NCBI GenBank assembly: GCA_902625885.1
Contig: CACODE010000016.1
Location: 1 to 35,196 of the forward strand
DNA: 35,196 nucleotides
Source of the DNA: an uncultured Candidatus Poseidoniales archaeon
GTDB taxonomy: Archaea > Thermoplasmatota > Poseidoniia > Poseidoniales > Poseidoniaceae
Direction of reading: 5' to 3'
The position numbers and the translations under genes were made by a program. The notes beneath the pieces are model-generated. The model was not told where the DNA came from. It made no database searches and saw only the letters and a list, made by a program, of their open reading frames with translations. Shown one piece after another: positions 19,075-27,137 of the stretch (the stretch's first letter is position 1; each line of letters begins with the position of its first letter).

Positions 19075-20068
19075 ACAAGAAGTTGCTCAATTACGCGATC
19101 AGTACCTTGAGGTCGCTGTTCCAGATTTGAATGCTTGGCGCAATCAAATCCAAACGCTAAACTCGTTTTTCGCAGGCAATGAAGCCAAGTCCCAAGCGAT
19201 GCGATGGCTCACTCGACTTCGTTTGCTCGAGGCTGTTCCTTTCCAATACTTGGTGCCGGCAGAGGAAATGTTACCCACCGAGACGATTCGATTTTTCCAC
19301 ATCGATCGGAACTGGGTTGACGCGCTCATTGACGGTGCGATGAGTGTCACCCTCACCTCCACCCGCGAGAAACAATGGTTACTCAAAGACGATGACGGAG
19401 AAACCCATTACACCACCATCATGAACGAACTTGACACGGCGGAGAACCTCGCCGATGCTTACAGAAATTTCGTCACTATGCAATCAAATGCCTCCACGGC
19501 AACAAAGCAAGCCGGTGGGCGCCTGACCGGGTTTTTGTTCAGAAGTTCCCTCGTTCGAGATTTCCCTGGTATAGAGGTGCAGGGATACCGAAGTGAAAGT
19601 GGCAATCCCTGGATGGCTGAAAAACAAGTCAGTCTGCACCGTTTTGCTCGGCTTTCTGACACCGTGATCATGGTCGTGTTCAACGGCTGTCCGACCCATG
19701 TGCGTTTCCAAGAACCCGCCGAGGGCATCCGTCTTGGTGTTGATGGAGACGAAAACCAATTCGAACTCAAACTCAAACAAGCCGATGGAACGCTCGTCCC
19801 CCCGTCTTCTTCATCGAGTATCAACATAAGAAAAAGGGACTCTGCGGACCGCTCTGTCTTGGATGTCCTTGGAATGTACAAGTCATTGAAGAACAAAATT
19901 TCGTCTGGTGTACTGGACACATCGTTTACCGACCAAGAGAGTGCACTCATTGCAACCCAGATGTTGCAATACCCCTACCAGCAAGATTTCGTGCCGTACA
20001 CCCAAATGGAATCGGTCGAATCACCCCATCCGCACAAAGGTGCGCTGAATTGGGGAGGTGATTCGTGA
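19040..20068 (+). CDS. Conserved uncharacterised protein (VPFxYLVP-type)
   Basis: The ATG at 19040 gives 342 residues and an overlap of 35 bases with the upstream gene; GGAG at 19026-19029 may serve it. A GTG at 19055 in the same frame is a possible later start, so the start is uncertain by a few codons. The protein opens with a helical segment, followed by a block I recall from uncharacterised bacterial proteins: RLRLLEAVPFQYLVP (to residue 73), MLPTETIRFFHIDRNWVDAL (about 78-98). A second block, GRLTGFLFRSSLVRDFPGIE (about 161-180), precedes LSDTVIMVVFNGCP and an EPAEGIRLGVD turn. A Ser-rich linker (PPSSSSSI) leads to a C-terminal part. No signal peptide, membrane helix or active-site motif is seen. 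It overlaps the next start by 1 base (TGATG). Function unknown; likely a partner of the genes on both sides. Confidence 0.85.
   Translation: MPWEEVVLLVVEQEVAQLRDQYLEVAVPDLNAWRNQIQTLNSFFAGNEAKSQAMRWLTRLRLLEAVPFQYLVPAEEMLPTETIRFFHIDRNWVDALIDGAMSVTLTSTREKQWLLKDDDGETHYTTIMNELDTAENLADAYRNFVTMQSNASTATKQAGGRLTGFLFRSSLVRDFPGIEVQGYRSESGNPWMAEKQVSLHRFARLSDTVIMVVFNGCPTHVRFQEPAEGIRLGVDGDENQFELKLKQADGTLVPPSSSSSINIRKRDSADRSVLDVLGMYKSLKNKISSGVLDTSFTDQESALIATQMLQYPYQQDFVPYTQMESVESPHPHKGALNWGGDS
20054..20060 (+). promoter_or_regulatory. Shine-Dalgarno site for the 20068 ATG
   Basis: GGAGGTG ends 7 bases before the ATG at 20068 and only 4 before the in-frame GTG at 20065. The spacing favours the ATG, which shares one base with the upstream TGA. 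Confidence 0.6.
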
Positions 20069-21012
20069 TGGCCAAAGGACGCCGAGGCGGAAAGGGAAAG
20101 TCCAGGTCTCCGCTGCCAGACGAGAAAAGCCCCAAGTCCGAACCTGAGGGACTCGGAAAGGCCAAGAAAGGTTCTGGCTCGAAAAAGGGTGGAAAAGCGG
20201 GAGGGAAACAACCTCCGGTTCCCCCGACGCCCGAACAGTTTTACAACCAAACATTGGATTCAAACCTCTACCGTGGTAGCCGAATCATCGTCCCTGTTGA
20301 TTTGCAAATCTATGTTGTGGAGGGCCAAGCCTCAAAGGATGTTTACGACTTGACCCAAATTTTCGATGACGAAGAACGGGACCGCCCAAGAGAAGGGCAA
20401 CAACAACTGGCCGAAGGTGTTCATCTCCATTGGTCAATGCCCGACGGACTGATGAGGGGAGAAGAACTTCACGAACCCGATGAAGCACTGGCAGAGGATC
20501 TTGATTTGAGTCAAATGTTCTCGTTCCCTCACCTACCCGACCGTTGGTTGGTCATGCGCCAATGGAAATTACCAAGCGGTCAAAATGCTGCTACGGCTTG
20601 GGTTGTTGAATCGGAAAAGCAGACCGTTACATCACTCGACCTTTGGCGTGCATCTTCCTCGAATGTTGCGCTCACGGCTCTTGACGATGGTATAGCCGGG
20701 AACGGTGACGACATAGGATGGACCGGGACATATCATGGTTCTCAAGGCCGATTTACCTTTCATGAGAATCCCGGTTCGAAAGTGGTTGGTCCGCTTAGCT
20801 ATTCTGTCGCAGGATGGTACAACAATGCGAACGACGACCCACTCATGTGCCCTCCAGAAACCACCAGAGGTGCGTGGATGGACATGATGCAAGCGTTGGG
20901 TTGGTATGTGCCGCAAAGCGAAATCGTTGATATTGTGAATGCCAAGACACCGAAACCGACTCCGGGAAATGTTGGACAGAGCACAAAGGGCCAAGCGCTC
21001 CCAAGGAAGTGA
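20068..21012 (+). CDS. Conserved uncharacterised protein (VHLHW-type), basic N-terminal tail
   Basis: The product has about 314 residues from the ATG at 20068. The first 50 residues are a disordered, strongly basic Gly/Lys/Ser tail ending in KQPPVPPTPEQ. The folded part carries blocks I recall from uncharacterised bacterial proteins: IIVPVDLQIYVV, then VHLHWSMPDGLMRG at 118-131, FPHLPDRWLVMRQW at about 153-166, and GPLSYSVAGWYNN at 241-253 followed by ALGWYVP. The sequence stops shortly after, with a Lys-rich end. In the bacterial proteins as I remember them these blocks continue directly into those seen at the start of the next gene, so here one long chain appears split in two. The basic tail could bind nucleic acid or acidic surfaces, but no known motif supports this. 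There is no signal peptide. The gene ends 4 bases before the next start. Confidence 0.85.
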   Translation: MAKGRRGGKGKSRSPLPDEKSPKSEPEGLGKAKKGSGSKKGGKAGGKQPPVPPTPEQFYNQTLDSNLYRGSRIIVPVDLQIYVVEGQASKDVYDLTQIFDDEERDRPREGQQQLAEGVHLHWSMPDGLMRGEELHEPDEALAEDLDLSQMFSFPHLPDRWLVMRQWKLPSGQNAATAWVVESEKQTVTSLDLWRASSSNVALTALDDGIAGNGDDIGWTGTYHGSQGRFTFHENPGSKVVGPLSYSVAGWYNNANDDPLMCPPETTRGAWMDMMQALGWYVPQSEIVDIVNAKTPKPTPGNVGQSTKGQALPRK

Positions 21013-21016
21013 AGAA

Positions 21017-23518
21017 ATGGCCGTGGTTAAAGAAAAGGGCAGTGCTTCCAAGGAGGAAACCTCTCCCGCCCCTGTCAAAGATGGTGGAAAAGGTCAGCAG
21101 GTGCGTCGAAATCCTGACGCCGACCCAATTGGCCAACACTGGCCGCGTCAATCGCTCTTCGTAGGTCAAAATTATAGCGTTGAATGGAACGGTGGTGGAG
21201 GTAACTTCGCTGCTCATCAACAAGCCGTGAACGAAGCGGACGTTGATGTCGCCATGGGCAGAAACCCAATCGAGAGTTTTGCAACGGTCCTCGCCGGCGA
21301 AATACCGAGTTTGTCGGGTGAGGAGCGCAGGCAAACAGAGCAATTGTTGACCGCCTTCGGATTGGGTGTTTATTCTGAAACATCGCAACCAAACGGTGAT
21401 GTTGCCCTGGAAACAGCCGTTCATCGAGAAAGTTTTGAGTCCTTGCAGGGCGGCACCTTCACAGATAAGCGGAAAAGCAGTGATGGTGTCGTGAGCGACC
21501 AATCGTTTGCAGCTCCGAATTTCTATCAATCGCGGGATATTTCACTGATGATTACCAACACCCACCGCTCTACACGGCACGGAGAGGACGGTATTCACAA
21601 CGCTGACGGTCTTCTTCACTGCCGAATAACAGAAACTGCGTATGAAGTCTACAAATCGGGCCCTCTTATTCATCCTCCAATCATACCAAATCATGGTGGT
21701 CTTCCCCCCGAGTGTTTTTCCATCGTGGATGAGGTGGCAAGTTTGTTCTGGTTTTTGGAGCTCCCGGCCATCAAAACATCTCAAAATATTGACCTCATAG
21801 TCAGGTTTACACGAGGAGAATCCAGTGAACACCTCCAGGAGCAAATTTCCAACGATCCGCTGATAAAAGCCGTCCAAGATATTCTAAACTCCTGCTTCAG
21901 ATCCCCTGTTGCCATCAACGTTTGGAGTCAAGCATGGGTGCCCTTGTTTGCCGACTGTACGTATGAATTGGCCAACCTCTCTTTGGACGATTTTGAATTC
22001 ATGGATTTGGACTATGAAATCAAGGGTGATGTTTGGAACGCCATTCGGTCAGGGACATACGACCTCTCGTGGATATCAATACGTCAGGTCTTGCCGCTCT
22101 TTGCAAAAGCGGGGTCCGTTCTCAGTAGGCAGGTCAACGCCTATCAGTTGAACGAAAAGAATGAGGCTCCGCTCGGTATGCAGGAATTGGCCATTCAACT
22201 CGAAGCCTATGACGTACTGTCGACGGTGCTAGATGTCAACGACGCCGTTTCATCTATCGGCCATGTTGATTTGATGCATTGCGGGTTGGTGCGCCTCAAG
22301 CGATTGCTTGTCGTTGACGCGTTCGGAAATCACATTGAATTTGACCCTGAGCAAAACCTTCCGCAGGTTGCAATGAGTCTGGAATCATCGGATGACTCCG
22401 AGTTTGCCGTCTTGCGTCCGCGCTCTGTTGAACCCATGCGGGTGCTCCTGAACCTCGTTGACGGTGCGGATGAAACAGCGCAACCAGGCCGGGCTGGCTA
22501 CGCTGTCTCGCCCGTCAGCGCTTTCCTTCTACCCGACCATATCGAGTGGGCTATGGAAGTGTTTTCTTCCGATGGGATCGCCGCCGGTCAACTTCGTGTA
22601 GCCCAGCGCGACATTCGCTTGGGTGGTTTCCAAACGGGTCGCCTGTTGTGGGACCCAGCACCAGGGGTTGAGACTGAACTTGGTGCCTCGCCTGATTTGG
22701 GTAATGCTCATGCCAACGGGATGTTGAGTGAACTCATCAACATCAGTTTGCAAGATGAAGTTCGCCTCCAAGAAGCTAAACGTGCGCATCCTGAAACGCC
22801 CTTGAATTGGCCGGAGGGTGTGCTTTCTTCCCTCATGCGGGCCATTGACACAACGCTGTGGAACACCGACCCGCTTGGTAAATCTCCCGAAGATTTGCCC
22901 ACCTTGTTTTCAGGTCGTCCACTCGCTGTTGTTCGTGCTGAATTGTCCGTTGAAGTGAACCTTGACGACCCTGAACGGGATGTTGAAGGTGCCGTCGTTG
23001 AAGTCAAATTGGGCGATATGGAACGTCTGGTTGATGGGCTTCTCGGATACTATCTCGACAACGATTACACGAGGTTTTACTCGGTACTTACTGACCATGT
23101 GTTCAACGACCCCGAGACTAACCTCAACCACGCCTACCTTCGCACCGACTCGACCGTTGATGTGCGAATTGGACAGCGACGCCAATTGACGCTGATTATG
23201 GATCCGCAATCGGATGTTCACGTTACGACCGGCATCCTTCCGCAGAAGGAAATCGGGTTGATGCGAGAACACAAACAACAGCAATTGGCCCAAATTGCGC
23301 CAACCTATAGGGCTGGTCCCATGCTGGTGGATCCAACAACGGTGCGTATGCCAGTTCCCGACTTGATTCTCCCGACCGAATGGACGTGGTTAACAAAGAA
23401 AAATTCCAGTGAATGGGGCGAAGACCCTATCGTGCCCGAAGATGGAAAGCCCCATTTTCCACCCGGGCGAATTGCTGCTTGGAATGGGTGGCTCAAACTG
23501 CAAAAGAAGGATGATTGA
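21017..23518 (+). CDS. Large conserved uncharacterised protein, continuation partner of the VHLHW-type gene
   Basis: The ATG at 21017 is chosen 4 bases after the previous stop, with an AAGGAAGTGA site before it; the product has 833 residues. The first 35 residues are a charged, disordered linker. The folded part opens with PRQSLFVGQNYSVEW (about 44-58), then NPIESFATVLAGE and HRESFESLQGGTF, which match my memory of the second half of bacterial VHLHW-type proteins. Further recognisable pieces are a long helical middle with VDEVASLFWFLELP, LVRLKRLLVVDAFG, LLWDPAPG, and near the end VHVTTGILPQKEI, GPMLVDPT, then EWTWLTK and a final WNGWLKLQ. The last Trp-rich block looks conserved. There is no signal peptide, membrane helix or catalytic motif. 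It is the last gene of the packed giant-protein run; the next gene begins at the very next base. Confidence 0.88.
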   Translation: MAVVKEKGSASKEETSPAPVKDGGKGQQVRRNPDADPIGQHWPRQSLFVGQNYSVEWNGGGGNFAAHQQAVNEADVDVAMGRNPIESFATVLAGEIPSLSGEERRQTEQLLTAFGLGVYSETSQPNGDVALETAVHRESFESLQGGTFTDKRKSSDGVVSDQSFAAPNFYQSRDISLMITNTHRSTRHGEDGIHNADGLLHCRITETAYEVYKSGPLIHPPIIPNHGGLPPECFSIVDEVASLFWFLELPAIKTSQNIDLIVRFTRGESSEHLQEQISNDPLIKAVQDILNSCFRSPVAINVWSQAWVPLFADCTYELANLSLDDFEFMDLDYEIKGDVWNAIRSGTYDLSWISIRQVLPLFAKAGSVLSRQVNAYQLNEKNEAPLGMQELAIQLEAYDVLSTVLDVNDAVSSIGHVDLMHCGLVRLKRLLVVDAFGNHIEFDPEQNLPQVAMSLESSDDSEFAVLRPRSVEPMRVLLNLVDGADETAQPGRAGYAVSPVSAFLLPDHIEWAMEVFSSDGIAAGQLRVAQRDIRLGGFQTGRLLWDPAPGVETELGASPDLGNAHANGMLSELINISLQDEVRLQEAKRAHPETPLNWPEGVLSSLMRAIDTTLWNTDPLGKSPEDLPTLFSGRPLAVVRAELSVEVNLDDPERDVEGAVVEVKLGDMERLVDGLLGYYLDNDYTRFYSVLTDHVFNDPETNLNHAYLRTDSTVDVRIGQRRQLTLIMDPQSDVHVTTGILPQKEIGLMREHKQQQLAQIAPTYRAGPMLVDPTTVRMPVPDLILPTEWTWLTKKNSSEWGEDPIVPEDGKPHFPPGRIAAWNGWLKLQKKDD
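23492..23497 (+). promoter_or_regulatory. Candidate TATA-like box for the TSP3 gene
   Basis: CTCAAA lies 27 to 22 bases before the ATG at 23519, inside the end of the upstream gene. The same hexamer type stands at a similar distance before four other genes in this window. It would allow a leaderless transcript of the TSP3 gene separate from the long operon. Evidence is position and similarity only. Confidence 0.3.
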
Positions 23519-25897
23519 ATGAAGAAAATAATTACAATGAGTATCTGCTTGATGTTTATTCTGGTGTCAACTGCATTGAAAGATGATCTACACTTGACCG
23601 AGAACGATGCTCAATTGAGTAGTGGAAACGGACATGATGCGTTGATGTTTCAAGCCAAAGGTCAGATAATAACCACACATGCTGAGGGTGCATTAGCAGA
23701 TACGGATAGTCTGTATGTCATGGATACAGTAATGGATTCTGAGGGCAATACCTATGTTGCTATGGTATCGGGAGATCAAACAGCTATTTTTGATGATGTA
23801 GCACAAGTAAATTTGATCACCGAGTTTGATAGAATGCTTGGCATACCTTCCAGCTATTCAAGTATATTCGGAAAGATGGATCCACATGGCAATTGGCTCT
23901 GGATACAATACCCTGAAATAGGAAATCCAGAAGATTGTGAGTATCCATATTACCAAAATACAAATTATTCAGGTTTATACTCACAGGATATCGAATTGTC
24001 GTTAGATGGGAGTGAACTCAGGATAACTGGGCAGTATAATGGTTGCATTTTATTTGATTCAGGGGATTACTTGGTCACGAACGCTAGTTTTGCCTTCTCA
24101 GCTTTTTTATTATCAATAGACACTGAGAATGGAGAGTATGTTTGGGCAACTTCGCTGAATCAAGAGTATGTGAGTAACCCTACTGTTGCCGCACCGATTT
24201 TGGGTGAATCAATTGCGTATGATTCTGAAAGTGATAGAATTTATGTCGGTGGATCAATAGCAGGGCTGTCTCAGGATTTTACAAGTTTTGGACCAACATC
24301 TCCTCTTTATGGTGATGATAATGGGGATGCATTGCTGATGGTATTTGACGGTGAAGGAAATTTGCTACACTTTGAGGATTCATGCAAATTAAATGATGAT
24401 ATTGTTGATTATTCCAATGGTTATGCATCGATCCCCGATAGTTACGAAAGCTGCAATGGGGGAGGAAAAGAATCAGTGGTTGAGGTTCAGGTACATGACG
24501 GTCAACTTGTTCTTCTCGTTGAGGTTGAATCTATGAATCCAGATTCAACAGCGACTGGAGAAGATGTCTCTATTTTCGAATCGGAGAACATCACCCTTGA
24601 GCCACATCAGAAACATTTAATCCGAGTCAACAAGAACTTGGAAACGTATCAGAACATTGGAATTCCTACTGAAATAGGAACTGGAGAAGATTCTGATCAC
24701 TTTGTTGATGCAGTTGTGCTTGGAAATGAGATGCATGTTCTGTATTCAAACAATGAGTCAATCAATTCGGTAAATCTAGATACAAGTGAATTAACGACTT
24801 ACTCCTCACCCACTGGCGCATTGCCTTCGGCAAAAGGGTACATACATGGAAAATATCTTGATTTGAATGTGTTATTGTACTCGCGTACCAATCTAGACAT
24901 TGAGTTGTCAAATCAGAACGTTCAATCCGTTGAAATTGAGGCTGGATATTCATTTATCGGAACCATGAACAGTCATGTCTTCCATTTGACAGATCACAGT
25001 CTTTTCGCGTTAAACATGGGCCCCCAACTGATGGGTTATGAGATTGCAAACGGGCCATATCACTCTTCTATTTTTGGAGTTAGTAGCGAATCCCCGAAAT
25101 TCTTCTACGGTGAAATATTTGCCCATGATTCAGATTCTGATCAAGTGCCCGATTACTTAGACATGAATCCAAATCTGGGTTCCAATGATGATTATGATTC
25201 AGATGGGATATTGGATGATGTGGATAATTGTGTGACAATTTGGAATGCGAACCAATCAGATACTGATCAGGATGGAATTGGAGACGTCTGTGATGGTGTT
25301 TCCAACGATATCGATGGCGATGGTGTCTTGGATAGAACTGACAACTGTATCTATGTTCAAAATCCAAACCAAGCCAATATGGATGATGATGCTCAGGGTG
25401 ATGCTTGTGATGGAGACATCGATGGCGATAACGTCCCAAACGTCGCTCCAATTCATTACTCGAACGGTACCAGTCAAGACCTGTGTCCATATGTAGATGC
25501 AACTGGCAAGGATAATAATCAAGATGGATGTATTGATGAAGCGGAACCGGTAGATTGCCCGGTATGCGAGGACCCAATACCAAAAAATGAAACAACACCG
25601 CTGCTCGATCCTGAAGACGTGGAAACGGTTGTCGTCGTGGGAGGTACCGGTGCCGTTGGAGGTGGAATTCTTGCAATTGTTCTGAGTAAAATACGGCGAG
25701 CATCTCGCTTTATTGGAGTTGATGATGGGCTTGAAGTCCTAAAGCACTTACCAAAACGCAAGAAAGTCGACGCTGGTTCGGACCACTACTTTCGCAGGGG
25801 GCTGGTTCGGCAACGTGAAATGACCTTGTCTGCCGACAAAAATCTGGATGACTACATAGAGGAAAACGACATCGAAGGGAGTGAGACCAATGAGTGA
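23519..25897 (+). CDS. Secreted, membrane-anchored thrombospondin type 3 repeat protein
   Basis: This is a 792-residue surface protein. A basic start (MKK) and hydrophobic stretch (residues 5-20) form a Sec signal peptide. Residues about 50-530 contain recurring strand pairs such as DTVMDSEGNTYVAMV, DIELSLDGSELRITG and IAYDSESDRIYVGG, typical of beta-propeller (SBBP-like) repeats. Residues about 537-670 hold calcium-binding thrombospondin type 3 repeats (DSDGILDDVDNC, DTDQDGIGDVCD, DIDGDGVLDRTDNC). A Pro/Glu spacer leads to one membrane helix (about 704-725), then a basic stop-transfer segment (KIRRASR) and a cytoplasmic tail of about 60 residues. The product should face outwards with its tail inside. 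Composition is AT-rich up to about 25,540 and GC-richer for the spacer, helix and tail. It starts one base after the previous stop and overlaps the next gene by 8 bases. A surface-binding role is inferred. Confidence 0.92.
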   Translation: MKKIITMSICLMFILVSTALKDDLHLTENDAQLSSGNGHDALMFQAKGQIITTHAEGALADTDSLYVMDTVMDSEGNTYVAMVSGDQTAIFDDVAQVNLITEFDRMLGIPSSYSSIFGKMDPHGNWLWIQYPEIGNPEDCEYPYYQNTNYSGLYSQDIELSLDGSELRITGQYNGCILFDSGDYLVTNASFAFSAFLLSIDTENGEYVWATSLNQEYVSNPTVAAPILGESIAYDSESDRIYVGGSIAGLSQDFTSFGPTSPLYGDDNGDALLMVFDGEGNLLHFEDSCKLNDDIVDYSNGYASIPDSYESCNGGGKESVVEVQVHDGQLVLLVEVESMNPDSTATGEDVSIFESENITLEPHQKHLIRVNKNLETYQNIGIPTEIGTGEDSDHFVDAVVLGNEMHVLYSNNESINSVNLDTSELTTYSSPTGALPSAKGYIHGKYLDLNVLLYSRTNLDIELSNQNVQSVEIEAGYSFIGTMNSHVFHLTDHSLFALNMGPQLMGYEIANGPYHSSIFGVSSESPKFFYGEIFAHDSDSDQVPDYLDMNPNLGSNDDYDSDGILDDVDNCVTIWNANQSDTDQDGIGDVCDGVSNDIDGDGVLDRTDNCIYVQNPNQANMDDDAQGDACDGDIDGDNVPNVAPIHYSNGTSQDLCPYVDATGKDNNQDGCIDEAEPVDCPVCEDPIPKNETTPLLDPEDVETVVVVGGTGAVGGGILAIVLSKIRRASRFIGVDDGLEVLKHLPKRKKVDAGSDHYFRRGLVRQREMTLSADKNLDDYIEENDIEGSETNE

Positions 25898-26633
25898 TGA
25901 ATACATTCTTGATGATGTGGTTGAAACCTTTTCGGACGAAGACACGTTGATGAGCGATATTCGGAACAACCCAGTGAAATGGTTACTTTCCTTGGCTGTC
26001 GTTGGCCCTGGTATGGCCTACACGATAACCGAACAAAGTTCCTATGCCTCGGCGATGGAGAATTGGGGGCTTCCAACCGGACTTGAATGGATTCTGGCTG
26101 TCTTTGTGACTGGACAATTGTTGATTGCACCCCTGTCATGTTATCTTTTGGCCCGAACTGGAAACGTGGCCTCTGGCTTGTTCATCGCGATGGGCGGTTC
26201 CGCCATTCTTGTCGCAAACCCGGGTGAAATTGCGCAATTCTCCGAGGCGTTCGGCTGGCCATTCTTTTTGTTCTGTGTGGCTCTCTCTGCACCTATGCTT
26301 TTGGTTCTAAAGAACAAAAAGAAATTGCTTGACCCCGGCAAGGAACGCTTGACGTGGTGCACCTTGCTTTCAACCGCCATCATGGTCTACACCGTCGCCG
26401 CCATTGTACCCTCTGCAGGTGTAGCGTTGATCGATGTCTCTTGCGAGGAAGACGCAGGAGCACTTCTTAGCGAGGTGGATGTGTTTGCGGGTGCTACTGA
26501 TGCTTGCGAGGCCTTGCAGTACCGCTACGCTCCTATCCTGGGCATGGCTGCCGCTATTGGTTGGGCATGGCCGCGTGGAAAGAAAATCATTGACGATCTA
26601 AGCGATGATTTTCTCGATGGACTAAAGGATTGA
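25890..26633 (+). CDS. Six-helix membrane protein, unknown
   Basis: The ATG at 25890 gives 247 residues and an 8-base overlap with the TSP3 gene; GGGAG at 25878 serves as ribosome binding site. An in-frame GTG at 25881 is less likely. An acidic N-terminal tail (about 25 residues) precedes six likely membrane helices, at about 31-47, 65-88, 92-110, 123-140, 155-181 and 213-228. The loop between helices 5 and 6 has Cys185 and Cys206, which would lie on the same side and could form a disulfide. The C-terminus (KKIIDDLSDDFLDGLKD) is charged. I recognise no family. Tight coupling to the TSP3 gene before it and the lipoprotein gene after it suggests the three products work together at the cell surface. 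Confidence 0.85.
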   Translation: MSDEYILDDVVETFSDEDTLMSDIRNNPVKWLLSLAVVGPGMAYTITEQSSYASAMENWGLPTGLEWILAVFVTGQLLIAPLSCYLLARTGNVASGLFIAMGGSAILVANPGEIAQFSEAFGWPFFLFCVALSAPMLLVLKNKKKLLDPGKERLTWCTLLSTAIMVYTVAAIVPSAGVALIDVSCEEDAGALLSEVDVFAGATDACEALQYRYAPILGMAAAIGWAWPRGKKIIDDLSDDFLDGLKD

Positions 26634-26638
26634 TCAAA

Positions 26639-27136
26639 ATGAAATTGACCGCCTTTTCATGCGTGATGCTGATGTTGGTCGCCGTCTTTTTGCCAGGTTG
26701 CCTGGATCAGCAAGGTGACAACCCGGGTTGGGAATGCGTAGGAACGGAAGATGAACTTGGTTGGGATGTCCATGAAAACGCCACGACCAACGGGACCGAT
26801 GATGAGCTGCTTCGCGTTATGTTGGACGACCAGTGCCATCCACCGGACGAATTGGAGTGGGTCTTTACCAGTCACCCTGATTGCGCCGAACGTTCCTGTG
26901 TTTCGATTAGCATCACCGATTGGGAGGATGAAACCCACCGATGCACCATGGAGGCGGACGCCTCCTGTCAAATTATTGAAGACAGCCCAGATGGTGTTTG
27001 GAAGCACGGCGAATGGGTGACCTTGGTCGAAAACGGCGTTGACATCTTGAGTGAGGGCGAAGACGACAGCGAGGCGTTGGAAGACAAGTTTTGGCCATAC
27101 GGACCTGTGGGTTACGGATTTGTTTCCAACCCCTGA
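26639..27136 (+). CDS. Predicted lipoprotein, unknown
   Basis: The ATG at 26639 gives a 165-residue product. A TTG at 26630 that overlaps the upstream stop is in the same frame, but AAGGA at 26625 is better placed for the ATG. The N-terminus MKLTAF is followed by a hydrophobic stretch and the lipobox LPGC (Cys21), so the mature protein is probably lipid-anchored on the outer face of the membrane. The mature part is acidic and Trp-rich, with several cysteines (in CVGTED, DDQCHPP, HPDCAERSC, RCTMEADASC) that could form disulfides. I recognise no family. The gene ends one base before the convergent stop of the DRG gene. Confidence 0.85.
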   Translation: MKLTAFSCVMLMLVAVFLPGCLDQQGDNPGWECVGTEDELGWDVHENATTNGTDDELLRVMLDDQCHPPDELEWVFTSHPDCAERSCVSISITDWEDETHRCTMEADASCQIIEDSPDGVWKHGEWVTLVENGVDILSEGEDDSEALEDKFWPYGPVGYGFVSNP

Positions 27137-27137
27137 T

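Noticed and set aside
2-23518. A standard contractile injection system or prophage
   Set aside because: No sheath, tube, baseplate spike, AAA+ ATPase, terminase, capsid or portal signature was recognised in any of the nine proteins.
25080-25703. His-rich - strand open frame
   Set aside because: It is the antisense of Asp-rich TSP3 repeats, which read as His/Tyr codons on the other strand.
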